Positions 9,580 through 17,463 of a stretch of DNA of 64,000 nucleotides are shown piece after piece. The position numbers were made by a program, and so were the translations under genes. The notes under the pieces were generated by a model. It was not told the origin of the DNA, ran no database searches, and saw only the letters and a program-made list of their open reading frames with translations. The stretch is from Herpetosiphon sp042688385. GTDB taxonomy: Bacteria; Chloroflexota; Chloroflexia; Chloroflexales; Herpetosiphonaceae. Within the stretch, counting starts at the first letter, position 1, and each line of letters starts with the position of its first letter. The stretch lies in the NCBI RefSeq assembly GCF_042688385.1, contig NZ_JBHUPY010000015.1, positions 1-64,000 on the forward strand, in the 5' to 3' direction.

Positions 9580-9618
9580 TTAATCGGAACTTAACACAGC
9601 GATCAAAGCAGTTTAAGT
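9580..9618 (+). promoter_or_regulatory. candidate Pho-box array upstream of pstS
   Basis: TTAATC (9580), TTAACA (9591) and TTAAGT (9613) lie on an exact 11-base register, with one degenerate step at 9602. Spacing is as in PhoP boxes of Gram-positive bacteria. The array ends about 85 bases before the pstS start, where an activator would bind. No phoB/phoR genes are in the window. Confidence 0.35.
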
Positions 9619-9701
9619 AAAGCGATTTAGACTGCTCTCACGTGATGCACATAATTCAATTTGCATAGTACAGAAATTTCTTTTTCGGAGGAATCCAGAT
9701 C

Positions 9702-11669
9702 ATGCGGAAACTGCTGAGTTTAATGCTTGCCTCAATTATGTTGCTGACAATGCTCGCAGCATGTGGCGGCGACAGCACTCCAACCACTGCACCAACAACC
9801 GCAGCGACAGCAACCACTGCTGAAACTGCTGCAACTACTGCCACAACCACTGAAGCTGCTGCAACTCCATCAGTTGAAGCAACCGCTGAAGTTCCCGCTG
9901 GTGGTTTGGCTGAAGTCGACCCAGCAACGGTGCAAGGCGATATTGTGACCGCCGGTTCATCAACGGTCTATCCGTTGAGCGAAGCCGTCGCTGAAATCTT
10001 CGGCGAAGATGGTTACAAAGGCAACATTACGATCGATAGCATCGGCACCGGTGCTGGCTTCGAACGCTTCTGTACCGCCGCCGAAACCGACATCGCCAAC
10101 GCCAGCCGCGCGATCAAAGACGAAGAAGCTAAAGCCTGCGCCGATAAAGGCCGTGACGTAATTGAATTCCGCGTCGGCACCGATGCCTTGGCTGTCGTGG
10201 TCAGCAGCAAAAACACCTTCGTTAGCAACTTGACCGAAGCCCAAGTCGCCGACATCTTCTCAGGTACCTACAAAACCTGGGACCAAGTGGATGCCAGCTA
10301 TCCAGCCGAAGCGATCAAGCTCTATAGCCCAGGCACCGATAGCGGCACCTTCGACTACTTCGTCGAACACTTCTACGCGAAAGAACAAAAATACATCTTG
10401 GGTGCAAATCCTCAATTGAGCGAAGACGATAACGTCTTGGTGACGGGGATCGAAGGCGATGCCAACGCGATTGGCTACTTCGGCTACGCCTACTACAACG
10501 AAAACAAAACCAAGCTCAAAGCCTTGACGATTGACAGCGTGGAACCAACCGAAGCGACCACCGAAGATGGCAGCTACTCGTTGGCCCGTCCGTTGTACAT
10601 TTATTCAGCCAAGAACATTTTGGCCGAAAAGCCCCAAGTAGCAGCCTTCATCAACTACTACTTGACCAATGTTAACGATGTTATCGTGGAAGTTGGCTAC
10701 TTCCCAGCTAGCGCTGAAGCGTTGGCCGAAGCCAAACAACATTTGGTCGATGCTTTGAGCGGTGGCAGCAGCAGCACCGGTGGCAACACCAACACTGGCA
10801 ACGCCGTAACCCTCGAAGAAGTCGACCCAGCAACGGTGCAAGGCGATATTGTGACCGCCGGTTCATCAACGGTCTATCCGTTGAGCGAAGCCGTCGCTGA
10901 AATCTTCGGCGAAGATGGCTACAAAGGCAACATTACGATCGATAGCATCGGCACCGGTGCTGGCTTCGAACGCTTCTGTACCGCCGCCGAAACCGACATC
11001 GCCAACGCCAGCCGCGCGATCAAAGACGAAGAAGCCAAAGCATGCGCCGCCAAAGGCCGCGACGTGATTGAATTCCGCGTCGGCACCGATGCCTTGGCCG
11101 TCGTGGTCAGCAGCAAAAACACCTTCGTTAGCAACTTGACCGAAGCCCAAGTCGCCGACATCTTCTCAGGTACCTACAAAACCTGGGACCAAGTGGATGC
11201 CAGCTATCCAGCCGAAGCGATCAAGCTCTACAGCCCAGGCACCGATAGCGGCACCTTCGACTATTTCGTCGAACACTTCTACGCGAAAGAACAAAAATAC
11301 ATGTTGGGTGCAAATCCCCAGTTGAGCGAAGACGATAACGTCTTGGTGACGGGGATCGAAGGCGATGCCAATGCGATTGGCTACTTCGGCTACGCCTACT
11401 ACAACGAAAACAAAACCAAGCTGAAAGCCTTGACGATTGACAGCGTGGAACCAACCGAAGCGACCACGGAAGATGGTAGCTACTCGTTGGCGCGTCCGTT
11501 GTACATTTACTCAGCCAAGAACATTTTGGCCGAAAAGCCTCAAGTAGCAGCCTTCATCAACTACTACTTGACCAATGTCAACGAAGTCATCGTGGAAGTT
11601 GGCTACTTCCCAGCCAGTGCCGAAGCCTTGAACGAAGCCAAACAACACCTGCTCGACGCAACCAAGTAA
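9702..11669 (+). CDS. pstS: phosphate ABC transporter substrate-binding lipoprotein with two tandem PstS domains
   Basis: A 655-residue extracytoplasmic phosphate-binding lipoprotein. The ATG at 9702 follows GGAGGA. The signal peptide ends in a lipobox (LAAC, Cys at about 22), followed by a Thr/Ala-rich tether to about residue 68. Two full PstS domains of about 281 residues follow (nucleotides 9912-10754 and 10818-11660, register 906 bases), joined by a Ser/Gly/Thr/Asn linker. The domains differ at only six residues (Asp/Ala, Ile/Met, Asp/Glu and three near the C-terminal end). Both keep the phosphate-contact blocks AGSSTVYP, SRAIKDEE and PGTDSGTFDYF. A usual PstS has one domain of 300-370 residues, so this is a duplication within one gene. 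It heads pstSCAB-phoU. Confidence 0.93.
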   Translation: MRKLLSLMLASIMLLTMLAACGGDSTPTTAPTTAATATTAETAATTATTTEAAATPSVEATAEVPAGGLAEVDPATVQGDIVTAGSSTVYPLSEAVAEIFGEDGYKGNITIDSIGTGAGFERFCTAAETDIANASRAIKDEEAKACADKGRDVIEFRVGTDALAVVVSSKNTFVSNLTEAQVADIFSGTYKTWDQVDASYPAEAIKLYSPGTDSGTFDYFVEHFYAKEQKYILGANPQLSEDDNVLVTGIEGDANAIGYFGYAYYNENKTKLKALTIDSVEPTEATTEDGSYSLARPLYIYSAKNILAEKPQVAAFINYYLTNVNDVIVEVGYFPASAEALAEAKQHLVDALSGGSSSTGGNTNTGNAVTLEEVDPATVQGDIVTAGSSTVYPLSEAVAEIFGEDGYKGNITIDSIGTGAGFERFCTAAETDIANASRAIKDEEAKACAAKGRDVIEFRVGTDALAVVVSSKNTFVSNLTEAQVADIFSGTYKTWDQVDASYPAEAIKLYSPGTDSGTFDYFVEHFYAKEQKYMLGANPQLSEDDNVLVTGIEGDANAIGYFGYAYYNENKTKLKALTIDSVEPTEATTEDGSYSLARPLYIYSAKNILAEKPQVAAFINYYLTNVNEVIVEVGYFPASAEALNEAKQHLLDATK

Positions 11670-11696
11670 GCACCAAGGGTTTATGGTACCATGGCA

Positions 11697-11725
11697 CAGG
11701 CTGCGGAGTTTAGCTCCGCAGCCTG
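11697..11725 (+). other. 12-bp perfect stem-loop between pstS and pstC
   Basis: CAGGCTGCGGAG and CTCCGCAGCCTG form a perfect 12-bp stem around a TTTAG loop. No T-run follows, so it is not a typical terminator. It sits where an intercistronic hairpin could stabilise the pstS message and let the binding protein outnumber the membrane subunits. That role is inferred. Confidence 0.6.
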
Positions 11726-11765
11726 TTGACCTACACAAACCCCGATTCAAAACCGGGAGGTTTCA

Positions 11766-12731
11766 ATGGACGATAAGGTGAGTATTGGTATGGATAGCCG
11801 TCGTATTACGACCTCGCAACGTGAGACAACTCGCCCGTTTAGCCTGAAAAAGCAGCCACGCCTTGGTGAAAGCATCATCCAAGGATTTTTGCTCTTTTGT
11901 GGCGTGCTTTCAATGTTCACAACCATCGGGATCGTGATTGTGCTTGGCTCAGAATCAATTGCATTCTTTCGCCAAGTTAGCATTGTCGAATTTGTGACCA
12001 ACACCGTTTGGTCGCCCCAAATTGATGAGTTTGGGATTTTGCCTTTGCTGCTCTCGACGTTGCTCACTTCAACCATCGCAATGTGTATTGCATTGCCAAC
12101 CGGCCTCGCAGCGGCAATTTATCTCAGCGAATACGCTTCGCGCCGCGCTCGCAGCATTCTCAAACCAGTCCTGGAAGTCCTCGCAGGCGTGCCAACCGTA
12201 GTCTATGGCTACTTCGCGCTCAAATTTATGACTCCCTTGCTCAAGTCGGTCTTTGGTGAAGCCAATGTCAATATCTATAACATGGCTTCGGCAGGCTTGG
12301 TAATGGGGATTATGATTATCCCGCTGGTCTCGTCGATGAGCGAAGATGCGCTCAGCGCTGTGCCTCGGACGTTGCGTGAAGGTGCGTATGGCTTGGGCGC
12401 AACCCGACTCGAAACCGCAATCAAAGTGGTTTTGCCAGCAGGTATTTCGGGCATTATTGCGGCCTTCGTGGTAGCGATTTCGCGGGCAGTTGGCGAAACG
12501 ATGATTGTGGCCGTGGCGGCTGGTGCTAAACCAACCTTCACCTTCAATCCCTTCGAAGCCGCCGAAACCATGACTGGTCACATCGCGCGGATTAGCGGTG
12601 GCGACTTAAGTTATGCCAGCATCGACTATAACAGTATCTTCGCGATTGGCTTGACCCTGTTCTTGATGACCCTTGGTCTCAATATGATCAGCCGTCGCTT
12701 GGTACGCCGCTTCCGTGAGGTATACGAATAA
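11766..12731 (+). CDS. pstC: phosphate ABC transporter permease PstC
   Basis: A 321-residue inner-membrane permease of the high-affinity phosphate importer. The ATG at 11766 follows GGGAGG. About six membrane segments are visible, beginning with residues 38-62. The ABC-permease coupling loop is present (YGLGATRLETAIKVVLPAGI), as is the SRAVGETMIVAVAAG segment typical of PstC. Its stop overlaps the start of pstA by one base (TAATG), indicating translational coupling. Confidence 0.93.
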   Translation: MDDKVSIGMDSRRITTSQRETTRPFSLKKQPRLGESIIQGFLLFCGVLSMFTTIGIVIVLGSESIAFFRQVSIVEFVTNTVWSPQIDEFGILPLLLSTLLTSTIAMCIALPTGLAAAIYLSEYASRRARSILKPVLEVLAGVPTVVYGYFALKFMTPLLKSVFGEANVNIYNMASAGLVMGIMIIPLVSSMSEDALSAVPRTLREGAYGLGATRLETAIKVVLPAGISGIIAAFVVAISRAVGETMIVAVAAGAKPTFTFNPFEAAETMTGHIARISGGDLSYASIDYNSIFAIGLTLFLMTLGLNMISRRLVRRFREVYE

Positions 12732-13981
12732 TGACAACACTGAATGAAGATGTTAAATCAGGGTTGCCTCAAGGTGAAGCGTCGCGCCGCAATGTAGCTA
12801 GCCGTCGCCGCAAGGGCGCAATCTGGCGCACAATCTTTCTTTCGGCAACCATCTTTGGCTTGATTGCCCTGAGCTTGTTGATTTACAACGTCGCCAATGA
12901 AGTCTTTGGCTATGTTGCCATCGAATATGCGGTTGACCCTGCAACTGTCAGCGATAAACCGCTTGATGAACTCAACAAGGAAGAGTTGGTCGCGGTGTTG
13001 CAAGGCAATATGCGCAAGAACGCCTTTCGCACCTTGGAAAACGAAAAGCCCATGGCCAACCGCAGCGATAGCGAAGTTTACGATTTGGTGATTGAGCGCG
13101 TTTTAAAGCCTCAAACCCTCGAAACGTGGACGCTACGCGATTCGTGGTTCAACAAAGCGGCAATCGATGCCCAAGTTGCCAGCGATTTTCCCGAAGCGAA
13201 GCTGGAATTCCGTTCGTGGATTTCGACCAGCTTTTTGACCACGCCAATGTCGAGCGATCCGCTGCGCGCTGGCGTGCGCACCGCGCTGCTTGGCTCATTG
13301 TGGATGATCGCAATCACGATTTTGTTTGCCTTTCCAATTGGGGTTGGCGCAGCGATTTACCTCGAAGAGTATGCCACCGACAATCGCTTTAACCGCATCA
13401 TCCAAACCAATATTAATAATCTGGCTGGCGTGCCATCGATTATTTATGGGATGCTCGGTTTGGTAATTTTCGTGCGCACGCTTGAGCCAATAACCAGCGG
13501 GCGAATTTTCGGCGCTGATAGTGGCAATGGCCGCACGATTGTGGCTGCCTCGCTCACGATGATGTTGCTGATTTTGCCAATTATGATTATCAACGGCCAA
13601 GAAGCAATTCGGGCTGTGCCGTTGTCGTTGCGCCAAGCAAGCTATGGCCTTGGGGCAACCAAATGGCAAACAATTTGGCATCATGTGTTGCCAAACGCCT
13701 TGCCTGGCATCTTCACTGGCACCATTTTGGCAATTTCGCGGGCAATCGGCGAAACCGCTCCCTTGATTGTGGTTGGCGCTTCGACCTTTATCGTGACCGA
13801 TCCCGATGGCCCATTTGCCAAATTTACCGCCCTGCCGATTCAAATTTACAACTGGACATCGCGACCACAACCAGAATTTGCCCATATTGCGGCCTCGGCA
13901 ATTGTGGTGTTGTTGGTGATGTTGCTATCGCTCAATGCCATTGCCGTCGTGTTACGCAATCGCTTCAGCAAACGAGGTTAA
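12731..13981 (+). CDS. pstA: phosphate ABC transporter permease PstA with long extracytoplasmic insert
   Basis: A 416-residue permease partner of PstC. The first membrane segment (about 36-56) is followed by about 130 polar residues (about 60-190) before the conserved five-helix permease core. The core carries the coupling loop YGLGATKWQTIWHHVLPNAL and SRAIGETAPLIVVGA. Typical PstA proteins are about 280-300 residues, so the insert explains the extra length; its function is unknown. It is coupled to pstC by a one-base overlap and lies three bases before pstB. Confidence 0.92.
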   Translation: MTTLNEDVKSGLPQGEASRRNVASRRRKGAIWRTIFLSATIFGLIALSLLIYNVANEVFGYVAIEYAVDPATVSDKPLDELNKEELVAVLQGNMRKNAFRTLENEKPMANRSDSEVYDLVIERVLKPQTLETWTLRDSWFNKAAIDAQVASDFPEAKLEFRSWISTSFLTTPMSSDPLRAGVRTALLGSLWMIAITILFAFPIGVGAAIYLEEYATDNRFNRIIQTNINNLAGVPSIIYGMLGLVIFVRTLEPITSGRIFGADSGNGRTIVAASLTMMLLILPIMIINGQEAIRAVPLSLRQASYGLGATKWQTIWHHVLPNALPGIFTGTILAISRAIGETAPLIVVGASTFIVTDPDGPFAKFTALPIQIYNWTSRPQPEFAHIAASAIVVLLVMLLSLNAIAVVLRNRFSKRG

Positions 13982-13984
13982 GCC

Positions 13985-14782
13985 ATGACCGAGAAACAAA
14001 CTGATCCTGCTCAACACACCTTGGTTGTGCGCAATATGAATGTCTACTATGGGGCATTCCGCGCCATCAATAATGTTTCGCTGAATATCGAACGCAACAA
14101 AATTACCGCGCTGATCGGCCCTTCTGGCTGTGGCAAAAGCACGGTGCTGCGCTCGCTCAACCGCATGAACGATTTGGTCAATGGCGCGCGCGTCGAAGGC
14201 GAAGTGTTGTTCCACGAGCAAAACTTGTATGCCAACGATGTTGACGCGGTAGAAGTCCGTCGCCGCATCGGCATGGTGTTTCAAAAGCCCAATCCATTTC
14301 CCAAAAGCATCTACGATAACATTGCCTTTGGCCCACGGATCAACGGCTGGAAGGGCACCAAAAGCGAGATGGACGATTTGGTCGAGCGCTGTCTGCGCCA
14401 AGCCGCCTTATGGGATGATGTTAAGAATAAGTTGAAGGAAAGTGGTTTGGCGCTCTCTGGTGGCCAGCAACAGCGCTTGTGCATTGCTCGCGCCTTGGCC
14501 GTCGAGCCAGAAGTTATTTTGATGGACGAGCCATGTTCGGCGCTCGACCCCATCAGCACCTTGAAAATCGAGGAGTTGATGATGGAGTTGCGCCAACGCT
14601 ATACGATTGCAATTGTGACCCACAATATGCAACAAGCAGCTCGCGCCTCCGATTACACAGCCTTTTTCTTGATGAACGATCAACGGGCGGGCGAGCTGGT
14701 CGAATATGGCCCAACCGGCGATTTATTCACCAATCCCAAAGACAAACGTACCGAAGATTACATCACCGGACGCTTCGGTTAA
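13985..14782 (+). CDS. pstB: phosphate ABC transporter ATP-binding protein PstB
   Basis: A 265-residue ATPase that drives phosphate import through PstCA. Walker A GPSGCGKST at about 43-51, Q-loop QKPNPFP, ABC signature LSGGQQQR, Walker B VILMDEPCSALDP and the switch histidine (IVTHNMQQ) are all present. Length and motif order are standard. It follows pstA by three bases. Confidence 0.96.
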   Translation: MTEKQTDPAQHTLVVRNMNVYYGAFRAINNVSLNIERNKITALIGPSGCGKSTVLRSLNRMNDLVNGARVEGEVLFHEQNLYANDVDAVEVRRRIGMVFQKPNPFPKSIYDNIAFGPRINGWKGTKSEMDDLVERCLRQAALWDDVKNKLKESGLALSGGQQQRLCIARALAVEPEVILMDEPCSALDPISTLKIEELMMELRQRYTIAIVTHNMQQAARASDYTAFFLMNDQRAGELVEYGPTGDLFTNPKDKRTEDYITGRFG

Positions 14783-14871
14783 TTCGCCAATAGGGTGCAA
14801 AATCGAGCAATGAGCAACGGACAATGTTCGTTGCTCTTGTATATCTGCCACCACGTGGCCGCGAGGTTCGA

Positions 14872-15549
14872 ATGCGCGAACGTTTTCTGCATGCCTTGGC
14901 CGAGCTAGAAGGCCAGATTCGGGATATGGGCAATCGGGTTGCTTTGGCCGTGCGCGATGCGTTGTGGTCACTTGAACGCAACGAGCCGATTTTTGCCCGT
15001 CAAGTTATTGCCAACGATAATGTAATCGATGATTTGCGCTATCAGATTGAAACCAACGCCCTGAGCGTGATTACCCACCAACAGCCCATGGCCCGCGATT
15101 TGCGGGTGGTCAGCATGTTTTTGGAGCTGGCCTCGGAGCTTGAGCGCATTGGCGATTATGCTGAGGGTATTGCCGAGTTGGTGATTCGCTGTATCGAATT
15201 GCCCCAATTGGCTCAGCCCCCGCAAATTAAAACGATGGCCTTGAAGGCTCAAGCAATGTTGCGCGATGCCCTCGATGCCTTGCACAATCGCGATCCGCAA
15301 GCAGCCGAGCGCCTCGAACTCTCCGACGATGAGATTGATGGCCTGTATCGTGAAACCTTGGCCTGGACGTTTGCCACCATGCGCAGCCAACCCGACCATG
15401 TTGAGCGTGCAATGTATTATTTGTGGATTGCCCACAACCTAGAGCGCATCGCCGACCGCACCATCAACATTGGCGAACGAACCAGCTTTATCGCCACTGG
15501 CATCATCGACAAACATCGGCTGCGCAAAGAAGAAGCCGATAAATCCTAG
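14872..15549 (+). CDS. phoU: phosphate transport system regulator PhoU
   Basis: A 225-residue all-helical cytoplasmic protein with two PhoU domains of about 100 residues. The first reads RVALAVRDALWSL...DLRYQIE; the second is centred on ERLELSDDEIDGLY. It binds metal and restrains Pst and Pho signalling in other bacteria. The start chosen is the ATG at 14872 with GAGG six bases upstream, giving the usual N-terminus MRERFLHALAELE; a start at 14824 would add 16 unrelated residues. It lies 89 bases after pstB and is the last gene of the operon. Confidence 0.92.
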   Translation: MRERFLHALAELEGQIRDMGNRVALAVRDALWSLERNEPIFARQVIANDNVIDDLRYQIETNALSVITHQQPMARDLRVVSMFLELASELERIGDYAEGIAELVIRCIELPQLAQPPQIKTMALKAQAMLRDALDALHNRDPQAAERLELSDDEIDGLYRETLAWTFATMRSQPDHVERAMYYLWIAHNLERIADRTINIGERTSFIATGIIDKHRLRKEEADKS

Positions 15550-15587
15550 TTTTTAGCCACGAATTGCATGAAAGCATGAATAATTAG

Positions 15588-15798
15588 ATCCCCTCACCCC
15601 AACCCCTCTCCCACGTGGCGGGCGAGGGGCTTTAATCTTGTGGTTTTTGCATGATTGGTGGTGAAAACGGGTGCTCCCCCTCGCCCGCGTCCAGTGGGAG
15701 AGGGGCTTCTGGTTTAGTGGGTTTGCCATGATAAATTAAAAAATCAAAGGCTCCTCCTCGCCCGCGTCCAGTGGGAGAGGGGGCTGGGGGGTGAGGGA
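15588..15798. repeat. cluster of three GC-rich palindromic arms
   Basis: Three arms of the GC-rich family (CCCTCACCCCAACCCC..., then two CTCGCCCGCGTCCAGTGGGA arms) are separated by AT-richer spacers. They fill the gap between convergent phoU and the GH16-like gene. No gene is visible here. The arms could form large hairpins that end transcription from both sides. Confidence 0.7.
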
Positions 15799-15806
15799 AT
15801 ACCATA

Positions 15807-16619
15807 TTAATACCCATTCAATGGCTGATAGCCACGCACATAATCGATCTCAAATGTGTGGGGATACGCGACTGTGCTTGCTTGGCGCTGCGGCAAATCG
15901 TAAATTCCGAGCATAAATTGCATTGGATAGTTGGGCGATTGCTGAATCGTGCGCAATTTACGATTATCAAGATAAATATCAATCTGGCTGGGTGTCCATT
16001 CGGCAGCGTAAATATGATAATCGCTCACCTCAAGCGCCACCTCATCCTCAAAAAACTCATCGGTGAGCTGCGAATCGCCCCAAGGATGCACGCCATAGCC
16101 TAATTTCAAGCCCTCAGCGCCAATATTCCAGCCTTTGATCTCCATAATTGCTAGCTCGCCGGAATGTTCAGGCTGATCCTCGAAGCCAATCATCCACAAG
16201 GCCACGACGTTATTGGGGCCAATTGTGGCTTTGGCGCGCATTTCAAAATAGCCATAGTGCGGCGTGTAGGTTCGAATCGAATCTTGCAGCTCACGCACGA
16301 CGCAGGCTTGGTTGAAGCGATGTTGGCCGAATGGACTACCCAAGGCTCCACCAAACACCCCCGTTTGCAACGACGAGCAGCGAGTTTGGCCATCGAACTC
16401 AGGACACCACGGCGCTTGATCGGCCTGAATTTCCAAGATTAAGCTGGTGTTGGCCAATTGATAGCGCGGCGCTGAACGCTCACGCGAACTCCATTGCGGC
16501 AGATAAAACGGTAGCCATTTGGCTTGATCAAGTGTGTTGGTGCTAAATTCATCTTGAAATTCTAAGCGATAGCCTGGTTTTTCGACTGGGTTGGCAGGCA
16601 TTGCAGTGGTTAAATCCAT
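15807..16619 (-). CDS. GH16-like glycoside hydrolase (laminarinase/lichenase fold)
   Basis: A 270-residue protein with the concanavalin-like fold of family 16. Visible blocks are FQDEFSTNTLDQAKWLP near the N-terminus, YGYFEMRAKA, the active-site strand GELAIMEIKGW, HIYAAEWTPSQIDIYLDN, and YPMQFMLGIYDLP. The usual active-site pattern is E-x-D-x-x-E. Here it reads E-L-A-I-M-E: both glutamates are kept, but the helper aspartate is alanine. No signal peptide is seen, which is unusual for a polysaccharide hydrolase. The ATG at 16619 is the first reasonable start. Activity on beta-glucan is possible but uncertain. Confidence 0.75.
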   Translation of the reverse strand: MDLTTAMPANPVEKPGYRLEFQDEFSTNTLDQAKWLPFYLPQWSSRERSAPRYQLANTSLILEIQADQAPWCPEFDGQTRCSSLQTGVFGGALGSPFGQHRFNQACVVRELQDSIRTYTPHYGYFEMRAKATIGPNNVVALWMIGFEDQPEHSGELAIMEIKGWNIGAEGLKLGYGVHPWGDSQLTDEFFEDEVALEVSDYHIYAAEWTPSQIDIYLDNRKLRTIQQSPNYPMQFMLGIYDLPQRQASTVAYPHTFEIDYVRGYQPLNGY

Positions 16620-16705
16620 GGTCGCGAAATCCTTTGCTCACAGCATATTTGAGCTATTCTAGGCGGCTTCGCAGATTTTGTTAAGCCGCAAAGGCTGGTT
16701 CATGC

Positions 16706-16711
16706 TATACT
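16706..16711 (+). promoter_or_regulatory. extended -10 promoter element upstream of the esterase
   Basis: TGCTATACT, an extended -10 (TGN before TATACT), 33 bases before the esterase ATG. The same motif recurs before other genes in this window. Confidence 0.45.
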
Positions 16712-16743
16712 CGCTGTGATGGTTCTCAGTGTGAGGAACGCCG

Positions 16744-17463
16744 ATGCATCGTTCATATCATCGTTGGCATAGTTCAGCGCTTGGCCGCGACATGGAGCTT
16801 CTGTTGTTTGGCCATCATGGCGCGCCAGTCTTGGTTTTTCCAACCTCAATGGGCCGTTTTTTCGAGTTTGAAGATCGTGGCATGACCGGGCTTTTGGCCG
16901 AACATCTTGAGCGTGGTTGGCTGCAATTAATTTGTGTTGATAGTGTTGATGCTGAAAGTTGGTATTGCAAATGGGCGCATCCTAGCGGGCGCATTGGCCG
17001 CCATTTGCAATATGAACAGTATTTGATCGGCGAAGTTGTGCCGTGGCTGCGTAATTTCAATCAAAATCAATTTTTGATGAGCCTTGGTTGCTCGTTCGGA
17101 GCTTTTCACGCGGTGAATCTTGCCTTGCGCCACCCCCACCTGTTTCGGCGTTGCTTGGGCTTGAGTGGTCGCTACAATATGCGCTCATTTATGGATGGCT
17201 ATAGCGATGATCAGGTTTATTTCAACACGCCGACTGAGTACACGGCCCATTTGCACGATGCCAACCAACTAGCTCATTTGCGCCAACTGGATATTATTTT
17301 GGCAATTGGCCGCGACGACCCTAGCTACCATAGCAATCAAGTGCTTTCGGATAATTTGTGGAATCACGGCGTTGGCAATGCCTTGCGGGTTTGGGATGGC
17401 TGGGCCCACGATTGGCCATATTGGGAGCAAATGCTGCCCAAATATATTCAAGGCCACGATTAG
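16744..17463 (+). CDS. alpha/beta-hydrolase, esterase D-like family
   Basis: A 239-residue putative esterase of the PF00756 type. The nucleophile elbow G-C-S-F-G is at about 118-122. The acid is likely the Asp in AIGRDDP and the base the His in GWAHDWPYW. The N-terminus HRSYHRWHSSALGRDMELLL is typical of the family's first strands. No signal peptide. The ATG at 16744 has GAGG upstream. It converges with the GT4 gene and overlaps its 3' end by four bases. Substrate unknown. Confidence 0.8.
   Translation: MHRSYHRWHSSALGRDMELLLFGHHGAPVLVFPTSMGRFFEFEDRGMTGLLAEHLERGWLQLICVDSVDAESWYCKWAHPSGRIGRHLQYEQYLIGEVVPWLRNFNQNQFLMSLGCSFGAFHAVNLALRHPHLFRRCLGLSGRYNMRSFMDGYSDDQVYFNTPTEYTAHLHDANQLAHLRQLDIILAIGRDDPSYHSNQVLSDNLWNHGVGNALRVWDGWAHDWPYWEQMLPKYIQGHD

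Noticed and set aside
13295..13885. 196-codon minus-strand ORF opposite pstA
   Set aside because: Shadow of the conserved permease core; Cys/His/Asn-rich composition is typical of an antisense frame.
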